From Pogonophryne albipinna (taxonomy: Eukaryota > Chordata > Actinopteri > Perciformes > Artedidraconidae): 64,000 nucleotides of DNA. The position numbers and the translations under genes were made by a program. This document shows positions 1 through 9,865 of the stretch, piece by piece. The notes under the pieces are model-generated. The model was not told where the DNA came from. It saw nothing but the letters and a program-made list of their open reading frames with translations, and made no database searches. The stretch's first letter is position 1. Every line of letters begins with the position of its first letter. The stretch covers positions 39,529,759-39,593,758 of the forward strand of contig CM053249.1 of assembly GCA_028583405.1 (NCBI GenBank). Direction: 5' to 3'.

Positions 1-219
1 ACTGTTGTTTATTCATGCAAAGGGCCCCCCTTGTTTCTGACTGGCTGGTCCCGATACCTGTATCGCACAGCAGTAGAGCCATTAAAATCAGATTATTGTT
101 ATAACTTTTATGCCGGTGTTTTGAACTCCTTCTCTTATTAATCTGACCAGGCTCATCTAACGAACGGCGCGGAGCAGAGGTGGGCTTTAAGCCACCACTA
201 TTGTGTTTGCTTCAACAAC

Positions 220-550
220 TTGTCCCTGTTTGTTTTTGGTCAAATGTAGCTAACCCCGCCCCTTTCACGTGAACGCGCTCTCAGCTGGAGAGAGAAACCC
301 CTAGCTTGATTTACCGAGTTGATAACCAGCGTCGTAGGAGCGCTTAGCGAGATCTCGTTTGTTAGGGTTAGTTAAGATAACTCAAACATATCCAGGGTAT
401 GTTGAACTGGCTTCGTAGTACAGAGTACAGGTGGCTACATAGCAGCGCTAATGTCAAAGACACAAACATTATACATTATATTTTTCTTTTACCAGGATGC
501 AGTGACACAAATATTTGGGAAGGCTTAGCCTTCCCTAGCCTACAGTAACC
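220..550. repeat. Dispersed hAT-like repeat, partial copy A
   Basis: This stretch is closely similar to the reverse complement of about 37190-37530, including the TAGCTAACCCCGCCCCTTTC end and the segment reading GCCTTCCCTAGCCTAC. The other copy lies inside a hAT-type element (37182-38138) that has an exact 8-bp target duplication. This copy lacks the clean CAGGGGCGGCG terminus after position 545, so it is truncated or diverged there. No protein is encoded. Confidence 0.6.
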
Positions 551-699
551 CCTGGGTTTGCTCTATACTTGATAACCATATTCTGAGTCTTGTCTTTTTG
601 AAATATACAGGCATGTAAAATATACCCTCGTGCAATTCACGCTTTATCTTTTCTCTAAATTGATTTACAATTGGCAAACAACATTCTGATTGTTCAAAA

Positions 700-990
700 A
701 TATTTGTAATCAATCAATCAATGTTTATTTATATAGCCCAATATCACAAATGTTACATTTGTCTCAGTGGTCTTCACAGTTCGTACAGAATATCAGTATG
801 ACAATACGACACCCTCTGTCCTTAGACCCTCACATCGTACAAGGAAAAACTTCCGGAGAAAACCCACAGTTTAAAGGGAAAAATGGGAGAAACCTCAGGG
901 AGAGCAACAGAGGAGGGATCCCTCTCCCAGGACGGACAGACGTGCAATAGATGCCGTGTGTAAATCGAAACGATAATACATTTACAACAT
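700..990 (-). mobile_element. LINE 3' end fragment (fish L2/Maui-like tail)
   Basis: On the minus strand this ends in a tail of ATTGATTG repeats after a segment reading TATATAAATAAACATTGATT, a pattern typical of 3' ends of teleost LINEs. Upstream of the tail lies non-coding 3' UTR-like sequence with no reverse transcriptase. The family assignment is from memory of fish LINE tails and is tentative. The short open frames here are not genes. Confidence 0.45.
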
Positions 991-1734
991 AGGTAGTCCA
1001 AATGTACTGCGTTTCGACAATGCATAAGTAATGTTTGTCATTTAGAAGTGGAAATCAAAATATCTGCATACAAATGAGACAATTGTCTGTACTGATTGTA
1101 TGTACAAAGAGAAAAAATTATTACAAAGAATACAAACAATAACGAATAAAGTAATCCCCTACATTCACTGCCAGTGAGCCTCATACACACGATTTCTCAT
1201 ACACACGGAACATTGTTAAATGAATAGATATGCATGTAATACATATGCATATACATACATGCAGCAAATACCTATAATCATACACATCTACTGTATACAT
1301 ACACACATATGCTGCAGATACGATTTACCAATAGCAGATCGTCTTACAGAGTTTGGAATGCATTTAAAAAAGATTCCAAGGCTTCCTAAAATGTCCTGTT
1401 TGACTATAGAAGTGAATATCTGATCTTTTCAAGTTTCATGCAGGACATAACGTCCGTCAACCACTTTGAGTGAGGGGGCGGGACACTGTCCCTCCACGTA
1501 TCGCTGATTACTCCTCAACAGGACGCCCCCGCCTCTCCGTCTCAGGATCGGAATGATTATTTGGACAAATTGGACATTGGACAAATGATTAATCTGATCC
1601 ATGGTGTGGCCGCCGCAGCTGGCCGTGTGATGTCCCTGGCCACGGTGGGATCACGCCACGTCTGGTTGGGACTCACGGCTCTCTCCAGAAAGGATTGTGC
1701 TAACACACTTGGCACAGAACTCAAGATAAAGATA
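991..1734. other. Unassigned AT-rich spacer
   Basis: There is no convincing coding frame, TIR or target duplication. At 1220-1320 there is an AT-rich stretch of CATA/TACA-type repeats. A frame around 1561-1803 runs into an unrelated repeat copy and does not look like a gene. Confidence 0.5.
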
Positions 1735-2598
1735 CTATTATTACTTATCGTAACTGCACATACAAGATATCCGATGAAAGCTGAGACTCCACAGATTATA
1801 TAGGTATAGTATCATCACTGAGCGATCAGAACTCGCGACAGGGGAAGCAAACACAGATATCAAAACACGTAGCATTACGGAGCAAAAACGGGACATCGTC
1901 TCACCTTAGTTGTTATTCTGATCAAAAGGCGTGTTCAATGGCATTAAAACGTTAAAAACGCTGCTGAGGGTTAATCCATTGTGTCTGTCACTTTGAAAAT
2001 ATTATTTATAATCCATAACTCAATTTTTATGTAAAAAGTTAGCTGCTAATGGTAGCCACCAGTTATCGCAGCTTCCGGTTTTGGCTACGCGTCAGTCACT
2101 CCTTATTTGGTAACGTGTGTATGTGGGAGTTCCCCTCGATTCCATTGGCTCTAGCTGTTATAAAGAGATATCAATCATCAAAATCGACCAAGGGGGGCCA
2201 GAGATAGGTCAAATCCACCCAAATGACCCCAGAAGTGGTTTATTTGTCACTTGTTTTGCATCAATCTTGATACAGGGTACTTATATGTTGTAGTTTGGAT
2301 TCCTAAAGCTTTTAGTCTACCATCCCATCATTCAAGGGTGGTTTTCACTACAAGTATTTTTTTTCTTTTGGACGGACACAATAATTTACATTTTTTAACA
2401 GTGTTCAATCTGAATTTACTTTAAAATAAAAACATCTATATTGATTCTGACACTTCTACATCCAACTCACAGATGCAACCTTGCTTTGAGAAAAAATATT
2501 ATTAATGTAACCCTTTTAGAAGGGAAGATATGGTCATTTGTTCTGGGAATGTCATTTTCGAGCCTGAGACCTGAAAAATAGGCTCAGGGCTTAACAGG
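1735..2598 (+). repeat. TTAA-element family, 5'-truncated copy 1
   Basis: Aligns by eye with the right-hand part of the full copies at 19839-21849 and 34653-36676. Shared landmarks are TTACTTATCGTAACTGCAC near the left edge, CCTAAAGCTTTTAGTCTAC in the middle, and a right end reading GGCTCAGGGCTTAACAGG followed by TTAA (2599-2602). The left half and left inverted repeat are missing. It is non-coding. Confidence 0.65.
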
Positions 2599-2920
2599 TT
2601 AATCTCATATTAGCTTTTCATTTTCTTCTTGTCCCTCGGAGAAAACGGTGAGGCAGTTGTGTCCTTCAGGTATGTCCTTTCCTAACAGAAATGACAAGAA
2701 ACATAAAACATAGGACATTATTGCAGAGTAAGTGTGTTATTTATGAAAGAGGTGCGTTAGAGGGCTGGAGAAATAAATACAAAATTATTTGAATGTGGGA
2801 ACTTCCGGTTGACCGCAGGAACGAAATTGCTGCGTGAGTCTTGAGCTACCCGACAACATCCCACTATTATTACAGATTTAAGTCATTTCACGCCGAATTA
2901 TCTGTTGAAAAGTTCTAAGA

Positions 2921-4329
2921 ATGCCGGAGGCAAAGGGGAAATCGACTAAAACGTTGAAAGATGAAGATATTAAATCCATCGCCTAAGTGGTGAGGACCTT
3001 GCTACGTGAGGAGCTAGATGCTAGCCTCGATCGAGTAGCTAACAAGATTGATGCTATGCAGTCAGAGCTAGCAACTGTGACTACAAGGATTACTTCGGCT
3101 GAAGGAGAGCTGGATGCTTTGAAAAATAGCACTAAGAAAGATTCTACCGTCCTTTCCACCGTTCAAGAAAATATGCTGGGTTTCGAACAGCAGATTGCGG
3201 ATCTTGAGGACCGTAATAGGAAGTGCAACATTCGGTGTGAAGGACCAGGGTACAGAAAAACCAGGAGTGCAGGTTGAGGTGCCAAAAATAGGGATTTTAT
3301 TGACCCAATATATGTACAGTTTTAAGATGGGTAATAAAATCAATTAGGTTTAAACAAAAAGGTGTAGATATCAACAGACACAATCTAGCATGTACACGCA
3401 GAAGCAGAACGTCACAAAAATGGGTGACATCCTGTGTGCTTTTCTGTCCAAGAGCAACTCACATACCCCCCCCCCCATCTCCACACTGCAGGATTTTATA
3501 GCACTACTGCTCAGTCCATTATTGCATGCAGGGGAAAGAGGCTCTAAAAAGGGGTGGCTTAAATGGAGTGGCCTCTTCAAACACCCCCTAGGGTTTGAGA
3601 GGAATGGTGTAGTCCAATTAGCTGACACATCTATAAAGGCAGGTGTTTTCCATCAGCTCAGCCTTTTGCCAGGAGCAAGGTGAGCTGTAAGACACTGACA
3701 ATAGGATTACACACAACACAAATCACAATAGATATTTTAAACAAGATTGCGTGCACTCAATCTAGCAAAAATAAAGCTGTTTTAATCAATGTGTCTGTGT
3801 AATGTAAACAAAATCATAACCTTTACGATGTGTGTTCGTTTGTGAGGCTTGTAGCCCTCACATTCGGGTTTATGGCCTACGCGAGGACGATGCCCCGGTG
3901 CAGTTTCTGGAACGCATGATAACCACTTGGTTCCCCGCTCTGAAGCAACTTAAACCTGAAATAGAGCGTGCCCACAGAATCTTCCGCGGCGGTCCCCCTA
4001 CGGAGGGAGAACGACCCCGGGCTTTTATCTTCTGCTGTCTACGCTTCTCCACACGCCAAGCTATCCTCCGTGAGGCGAGGAAACACCCCCCTTCAATCGG
4101 CCACAGAGCTCTCCGTTTCGCTGCTGACTTCAGCGATTATACAGCTAAACGCCGAAGAGCATTCTCACGGGCTATGGCTTTGGCACGGGTAAAGGGAACT
4201 GATGCTTTCCTGATTTACCCTGCCACTCTCAAGGTTAAAATGGGTTACTCCCAAGCGGCAAACTCTGGGGAACAGCCGGGACGCCAATACCGAAGTGCCA
4301 CACACTGCAGTTCATACATGGGCCGCTAG
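2921..4329 (+). pseudogene. L1 ORF1p (coiled coil plus RRM, Transposase_22-like), broken
   Basis: ORF1 proteins of L1 elements are trimeric RNA-binding chaperones that package the LINE RNA. The N-terminal part from ATG 2921 is rich in heptads (VANKIDAMQSELATVTTRI) and ends with the conserved block IADLEDRNRKCNIR. The reading frame resumes after the LTR with IRVYGLRED and then an RRM-like domain containing ERAHRIFRGG, RPRAFIFCCLRF and the C-terminal basic helix region. A TAA at 2984-2986 interrupts codons 22-23, so the copy was already dead or dying. The solo LTR sits exactly between the coiled coil and the RRM. The coding frame reads straight across the insertion point if one TTCGG copy and the LTR are ignored. 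Family identity is strong. The clade within L1/Tx1 is not determined. Confidence 0.75.
3236..3862 (+). mobile_element. Solo LTR with 5-bp target duplication
   Basis: A 627-bp insert begins TGTGAAGG and ends CCCTCACA, so it has the TG...CA ends and a short inverted repeat (TGTGA/TCACA). It is flanked by TTCGG at 3231-3235 and 3863-3867. A TATAAA lies at 3632-3637 and an AATAAA at 3770-3775, in the order expected for a plus-strand LTR. There are no internal retroviral genes, so it is a product of LTR-LTR recombination. A 5-bp duplication fits Gypsy or some retroviral lineages. Confidence 0.75.
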
Positions 4330-4400
4330 GGACTGGCTGCAGAAAGGAGCAATTTCCATAGACCCCCATGTTAAAATGCCCAACTTTACAGCAGAAAAAA

Positions 4401-5390
4401 ACATGTTTCTACCCATGGATGCAATACATATTATTATCGATATGGTTAGATTCCACCTTCATGATTATGAATCTGTGAGTGAATTGTTTTCTAACACGAC
4501 CCTTTTATTTATATTAGGTCTTAAAGTTTTTGCATAAATTAGCACGTGGTCACTTTGATGGACACGTACATGCCTCACTGTCAGCTAACAGCAACTTGTC
4601 CACTCTGCTAGGCTACAACCATAGAGGCTACAACGTTAGTTAGTCATAGTACTGTACTTGACCCTTTAGCTTTAGCCGTGTTCGTGGTGATTGTGCCTTT
4701 TAGGGAATATTGTTACAAATACCAGACAATTAAAATGTCGTGCTGTGCGCTTGAATGTACTAACAGAACTTCCAAGAAGTCTAAAATGATAATATTATAC
4801 ATGTTAACCCCGTTCGCAGGTGTTTGTGTGCTTGGTAGCTTAGCTTGTTACTTATTAGCCAGCTAAGGACGTAACCCTTTATGCATACATATACATTTTA
4901 GTTTATGATTCAGCCTTGGGTAAGACTTTTATAGTCTATGGCTATGACGCCCATAATGCTAAACGGGAGCAAATGTTAATAGGGGCCGCCGGAGCTAACG
5001 GAGCCGCAGGGGGCTAGCTCCAGCCGGCGTCCCGGAGCTAGCCCACTGCGGCTCCGTTAGGTCCGGGCGGTGGAGTCCGTCTTTTCTCAACGTGTGAATG
5101 ACAAGCATTAAGAATAACAAAATATAGCTAATTCTCTTGCAGATTGTCTCATTTGATTATGAATGTAACGTTTATATAGGGGAACTACACTGTTAGCAGT
5201 AACTTGGTATGCATGTATTTCATGTTAGCTTAGCTTCTTAGCCTGAGCTAGCTCTGTTTACTTCCAGTTCGGAGGCAGCAGGTCCCGCCTCGGCTCCGCC
5301 TCTTTGCCCTTATTTGGAGCAGGCGGGATTAGACTCTGACGTCACAGTCGAGCCGTTAGTGGCCGACTCCGCCTACTAAGGGCTTCACGG
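4401..5390. other. Unassigned region with weak THAP-like start and a GC-rich hairpin
   Basis: At 4735 a frame starts MSCCALECTNRTSKK, whose Cys spacing resembles the start of a THAP zinc finger, but it stops at 4864 and lacks the downstream Cys-His residues. At about 4985-5065 a GC-rich block contains self-complementary arms (GGAGCTAACGGAGCCGCAG against CTGCGGCTCCGTTAG). No element boundary can be proven. Confidence 0.35.
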
Positions 5391-5556
5391 TAGTGATGGG
5401 AATTCCGATTCCCTTCGGGGACACAAATCTTTTGATTCAGTTCACTTGAAAGATTCGTTCACTGATTCGTTCACCGGTTCGCGAACGACTTCTGGTGATT
5501 TGCACGTTCGCGAACGATTCGTCTTTGTACTTAATTCGTTCAGTGAGTCTTCACTA
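5391..5556. repeat. Short hAT-like MITE
   Basis: The ends read TAGTGATGGGAATTCCG and (reversed) TAGTGAAGACTCAC. The interior is rich in ATTCGTTCA/TGAACGAAT motifs and palindromic GTTCGCGAACG. The termini match a common fish hAT-type pattern. No matching 8-bp duplication is visible, so the edges are approximate. Confidence 0.45.
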
Positions 5557-5924
5557 CTGCCGAAGTCCGTACAAGAAGTTTGCTGGCGTAACATGTATGA
5601 TATTAAAACACATTTTACACCTCACCTTGTTGCCCCATGAATTATGCTCTGGGAATAGGCTACATATTATTTAAGAAATATAATTGGCCATTGTTAAATC
5701 TCTCATAAATGTGTGCCTGACTATACGATGTATTACAGCAGGCTAGCACGTTATACTTTCAAACCCATGCACGTACTATGTGGCCTAACTTAAATCCCAA
5801 AGCATTAAACTCCATTTGGCTGAGTTCAAAGTGAATAAAAAAATATATCCTCTACATCGGTGACGATTTATTCATATTCTATAGTATGTACCCATCTATG
5901 TTTACCTTTAGTAAGGACATAACG
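5557..5924. other. Unassigned AT-rich spacer
   Basis: Nothing recognisable lies between the MITE and the minisatellite. There is no long frame and no TIR. Confidence 0.5.
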
Positions 5925-6305
5925 GCTAAGCTAGTGGGACGCTACGGAGCTCAGTTATCCACCATCTGAAGCTTTTAGGGCCGACAGGGGGAGGAGAATA
6001 CAACGCTGTGTGTATTTATCGCTAAGCTAGTGGCTAAGCTAGCTGGACGCTACGGAGCCCAGCTATCCGCCCTCTGAAGCTTTTAGGGCCGACAGGGAGA
6101 GGAGAATGTCCCGCTAACGCTGTGTGTGTGTATTTCACATTAGCGGGACGCTATGGAGCTCAGGTATCCACCATCTGAAGCTTTTAGGGCCGACAGGGGG
6201 AGGAGAATACAACGCTGTGTGTATTTATCGCTAAGCTAGCTGGACGCTACGGAGCCCAGCTATCCGCCCTCTGAAGCTTTTAGTGCCGACAGGGAGAGGA
6301 GAATG
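5925..6305. repeat. Minisatellite, about four ~100-bp units
   Basis: The motif GCTACGGAG (GCTATGGAG in one unit) recurs at about 5941, 6049, 6150 and 6246. Each is followed by CTGAAGCTTTTAG and GCCGACAGGG. Unit spacing is 108, 101 and 96 bp, owing to short indels in the GCTAAGCTAG part. Units alternate between two sequence variants (CAGTTATCCACCATC and CAGCTATCCGCCCTC), which suggests a higher-order two-unit repeat. Confidence 0.75.
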
Positions 6306-6799
6306 TCTGCAGAATCCTATGGGTGACGTCACGGACACTACGTCCATTTATATATACAGTCTATGGTTACTCCACTCATCTCTTCACTTCACCCGTGGAT
6401 GCAGAGCGGTTTTTGGAGAAGCGCCCTTCTCCTGGTCGCCTCGTTGACGTCGCTCCGGCGGAGCTGGGAGAGGAGCAAGCTGCACCGATGACCATTTCGC
6501 CGGATCATAGCGACCCTCGTGTTGGCAATGAGTAACAGGTTTGCATATCAAGATTGCACAAGCCCTGTGGCTGTAAATTGACTACTGTTTTGTGACTATC
6601 CATGGAAGCTATATGCGGCTAGCTGTATTAGCGCCGTTACCACACCCGGTTTCACATGTTTTGTAATGAACCTGTACACACGAAGCAGGCTATTCTGGGT
6701 CTGTAGCAATGTTGACTGTGTGGCTAGCTATGTTAGCTCCGTTAGGGTCCACACTGTTGAATATGAGAGGGGAACATGTGTGTAATAAATGCTTTAGAC
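6306..6799. other. Unassigned region with a 70-codon frame
   Basis: A 70-codon frame (6323-6535) has no recognisable domain. Its first part overlaps the fish-repeat motif TATATATACAGTCTATGG, so it is more likely a chance frame in repeat DNA than a gene. The rest of the interval shows nothing definite. Confidence 0.35.
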
Positions 6800-7684
6800 C
6801 AGTGGCTCTCAACTGGTGGGTCGGACCCGTTTCGAGTGGGTCGCAGATGTGTGAGTGAAGAACAAGAATATTTAAAAAACATGTATATTTTTTTGTAAAA
6901 AAGTCAAACTTTTATTTTGAAGGCCCGATTTTCTAACGCTGTGCATGCAGTAGGCGTCGGACTGGAAGTACCGGAGACCATAAACGGTTTTGAAAACTTC
7001 TGTCAAGTAGTGAACATCTTTGCTGATGTTTTTTCGAGTCTTCTGGCCAATCAGAATCAACATGGTTCCCGGAAGTCCCCACGGAGAATAACTTTGCAGT
7101 AGAACTACTCTTGTCTTTATACATCCATGGGTACAACTTCAGATACAAATGAACACAACGAAATATGACCCCCGGTTTGATGATTGACAGGTCACAGAAC
7201 AATGGGAGCTATCTACCCTTATCCACAATTTAAAAGTAATTCACACAAACTATCTCCTCTGTACTCTTCTCTCTGTGTGGAACAGCAAGCTGTCAGAACA
7301 AAGTGAAAAACAAACAATGGCATAAAATATTATTAACATGTCGGATTGCAATACATTTATTTATTTTCTTCTCAGAGTGTACCAGAATGTGTAGTTTATG
7401 TTAGTATTTCAAAAGATCTTCTGGGGAACAATCCCCCCAGACCCCCCTTCTGGCTGTTGGTTTTTCAGCATGTGTGCCGTGTTATGTTATACAGTTCAGC
7501 TTTGATTCCATCATCTCATCAAACCTTTTTTTAATTGACATTTGGCAGCAAACAATTAGTGTTTTTTCAAGGCATAATAATTGTACATTTTAAGTTTGTC
7601 TGTCCGAAATGCCATTTTCTTTTTTTTACACAAAGATAAAATAAAGTACGAACATTAGGGAGCGATCCGGACTTCACAGTAAAA

Positions 7685-8314
7685 TCATAGGTTTGTAAAA
7701 ATAAAATCTGGCCTATGAGGTTTTACGAAATCAGTCCACTTTCTCCATCGTGCCACAAATAGTTCCAGTTTGTGATTGACAGATGACGTTATCCTGTCCA
7801 TTGTAATATCCATCCATGCGTTTAAAGTTGGGCTATCAGGTGATAACCACTTCCTTGCAAGAGCTTTTTTACTCTCCACCAGCAACAGATTTAATAAATA
7901 TTTGTCTTTTTTAGTCCATTCTTGAGGTATGAGTCCAAAGAACAAAATCTTACTCTCCATGGGCACATGACATTTGAAAATATATTGTAAGGCATTATGT
8001 ATCTCTCTCCAAAAGACCTCAATAACAGGGCAGTCCCAGAAAACTTGATAATGATTTGCATTTGAATTTCCACATTTTCTCCAGCAGTCTGGGGAGTTCC
8101 CACCATAGTGAGACTTCTGAGAGGGTGTTATAAAATATCTTATCGGGCTTTTCCAACCGAACTGCCTCCAGTTATGTGAACTGGTACATTTCCACTGATA
8201 TTTCCATATTGCTGTCCATTCCTCCTCAGATATGATAACAGTTCCTTCCTTCTCCCACTTGGATTTCACATATATGGTTGAGTGTATTTTAAGATTTAAC
8301 AGCCCTTTATACAT
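7685..8314 (-). pseudogene. L1 ORF2p C-terminal region (5'-truncated)
   Basis: A 209-residue open frame corresponds to the end of an L1 ORF2 protein, the bifunctional endonuclease/reverse transcriptase used for target-primed retrotransposition. The endonuclease and RT palm are absent. The visible part includes the Cys/His knuckle-like segment CWRKCGNSNANHYQVFWDC, then FFGLIPQEWTKKDKYL and the helical end ESKKALARKWLSPDSPTL that follows it in fish L1 ORF2. The frame is open to its stop but has no authentic start. It is a dead 5' truncation, as is usual for LINE insertions. Confidence 0.7.
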
Positions 8315-8323
8315 ACATGAAAT

Positions 8324-8520
8324 GGGAGGCGTATGGCGCAGTGGATCGAGCCTTGGTGTTGGGATCAGGGGGTCACAGGTTCAAACCCCACTGCAGTCAG
8401 CATGTCGTTGTGTCCCTGGGCAAGACACTTCACCCCAAAGTGCTCCTGTGGGGATTGTCCACAGTATTGAGTATGTAAGTCGCTTTGGATAAAAGCGTCT
8501 AACAAGTAACATGTAATGTA
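8324..8520 (+). mobile_element. tRNA-derived SINE with L2-like tail
   Basis: The head carries an RNA polymerase III A box (TGGCGCAGTGG, 8334-8344) and B box (GGTTCAAACCC, from 8378). A central segment reads CCCTGGGCAAGACACTTCAC. The tail AAGTCGCTTTGGATAAAAGC resembles the 3' end of fish L2 LINEs, which would supply the retrotransposition machinery. ATGAAAT flanks it at 8317-8323 and 8521-8527 as a target duplication. The layout resembles teleost V-SINE-type families. The exact family is not claimed. Confidence 0.8.
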
Positions 8521-8759
8521 ATGAAATAACTTTGCTATCTGTTTTTGAATCGTATGCTTTTTTTTTTTTTAAATAGTTCTATCACACCTGTACTTGACTC
8601 TGTTATAGTTTTAACCTTTGTGTTAACATAATGCCGAATCTGTAAATATCGATAGAAGTCTTGTTTTTCTAATAGGAATTTCTCAATTTATTGTAAAAGT
8701 GGGTCCCGAGGCCTGACCATTTGAGAACCACTGATGTAGGGCGCAGGCTTCCATTAGGT

Positions 8760-9180
8760 GCACTGAACAGCTGTTTGTGTGCTTTGGGGATGGTGTGGCC
8801 GGTAAAGCTCTGCCCAAGAAACGCCTGATAGGATGGCTCTGCGAGTGCATTTCACATGCCTATGGGCAGGCGGGGAGAGCCTTCCCCACTGGGGTCCGTG
8901 CACACTCTACACGTGGTATGGCTGGATCAACAGCCTTGTTCAATGGGGGGGGGGGGGCTGTGGGTCAGTAGGCAGTATCTGACCCCCCCCCCCTGGACAT
9001 AATGCACTTATGTTTTCCCATGCTCCTTAGCGACCCGGGAAACATGGTGCAGGCGGGGAGAGCCTTCCCCACTAAGGTCCATGCACACTCTACGCGAGGT
9101 AAGCGTGTGTGAGTGTGGGGGACATGGTGCACTTACGTTCTCCCCATGCTCCTTAGGGACCTGGGAAACTTAGTGTGCAG
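8760..9180 (+). pseudogene. DIRS-type tyrosine recombinase fragment
   Basis: The frame over 8777-8971 reads KALPKKRLIGWLCECISHAY followed by VRAHSTRGMA. The HxxR motif in AHSTRG is the conserved second catalytic block of the tyrosine recombinases that DIRS elements use for integration in place of a DDE integrase. The first Arg and the catalytic Tyr are absent. The segment GGCGGGGAGAGCCTTCCCCA plus the HSTRG codons recurs at about 9050-9098, so part of the gene is duplicated. It is interrupted by a G-run at 8945 and a C-run at 8984, and it is dead. Confidence 0.6.
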
Positions 9181-9865
9181 TGTTAGTCACTTGCGCTGGC
9201 ACCTGCAGGATGGAGCGTATCATTGATGCAGTGGTGGCGCCAGGGTATGGCTGGGGTAGGCTACAGCCATACCAAGAAATGGCTTAGCCCACCATAAAAA
9301 ATGATCTTGAAGTAAGCAAATTAAATAAGCAAAATGCTAAATGTTGAGAACACGGATTGCGAAAATATACGGGTCGTGTCCACAACACACAAACTGATCC
9401 TGCTGTAACAAGTGCACGTTACTGATGCAATATGGTTGAGACCATTTGGGGTTATGCTAGAAGAGGGGTGCAAGGAATAGTCTAGGTAGTGGGGAGTTGT
9501 ATACACTAAAGGTGTGGAAATTCTCTGGCGTTATAATATCAGTGCGGCCGCGGTCAGATCAAAATGCCTCCGAATGCAATTTGAATAGACCTACAGCCAA
9601 TCAGAGCAACGAAACGTTGGGTCTGCGTCATGCATTACTGATTGAGATCAATCGGAACCGCCATTCAGTATCCCCATTGGATCTTCAACGTGTACTATCA
9701 TACGTCCCGTTCACAGTGATCCCTTTTTATTTACTACAAGACAATGTGCCGTTTTATTTCATACAGTTCCATTTTGATTGAAAAAACCTCAAGACTGACT
9801 GATGGAATGATAAGTTACCTAAAACATTTGATCTGTGACCACCACAACATGCTTTGTTAATAGTT
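9181..9865. other. Unassigned region; possible hAT end at 9229
   Basis: CAGTGGTGGCGCCAGGGTAT at 9229 looks like a hAT terminus. I could not find a matching right end or a repeat of the preceding octamer CATTGATG. The rest shows no coding sequence. Confidence 0.35.

Larger units (their letters stand above)
2780..4400 (+). mobile_element. L1-type LINE fragment (5' UTR plus ORF1), split by a solo LTR
   Basis: It holds a short 5' UTR, an ORF1 beginning at 2921 and the ORF1 C-terminal part up to the stop at 4327-4329. The solo LTR at 3236-3862 interrupts it. No ORF2 (endonuclease or reverse transcriptase) follows, so the element is 3'-incomplete. A separate ORF2 C-terminal piece of an L1-type element sits at 7685-8314 on the other strand, but I cannot show that they are the same family. 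Confidence 0.65.
7619..8640 (-). mobile_element. L1-type LINE 3' fragment
   Basis: Minus-strand L1 3' end ending in an A-rich tail (T-run at about 7619-7627 on the plus strand). It contains the C-terminal part of ORF2 at 7685-8314 and is interrupted by the SINE at 8324-8520. The 5' boundary is not exact. A T-run at about 8558-8571 may mark another A-tailed insertion. Confidence 0.6.
6800..8733. mobile_element. hAT (Charlie-like) non-autonomous element with nested L1 and SINE
   Basis: The left end is CAGTGGCTCTCAACTGG and the right end, reversed, is CAGTGGTTCTCAAATGG. CAGTGGTTCTCAA-type termini are characteristic of hAT-Charlie elements. The flanking octamers (CTTTAGAC and ATGTAGGG) agree at only four positions, so the target duplication has decayed or an end is misplaced. 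About half of the interior is an L1 3' fragment with a SINE inside it. No transposase is present. Confidence 0.6.

Noticed and set aside
7016..7202. Possible transposase remnants in the left part of the hAT at 6800
   Set aside because: Short frames without hAT motifs.
8330..8400. tRNA gene suggested by A and B boxes
   Set aside because: It is followed by a SINE body and L2-like tail and flanked by a target duplication; the head is the tRNA-derived part of a SINE.
9229..9790. A full hAT starting at CAGTGGTGGCGCC
   Set aside because: No matching right terminus or repeated octamer could be found.
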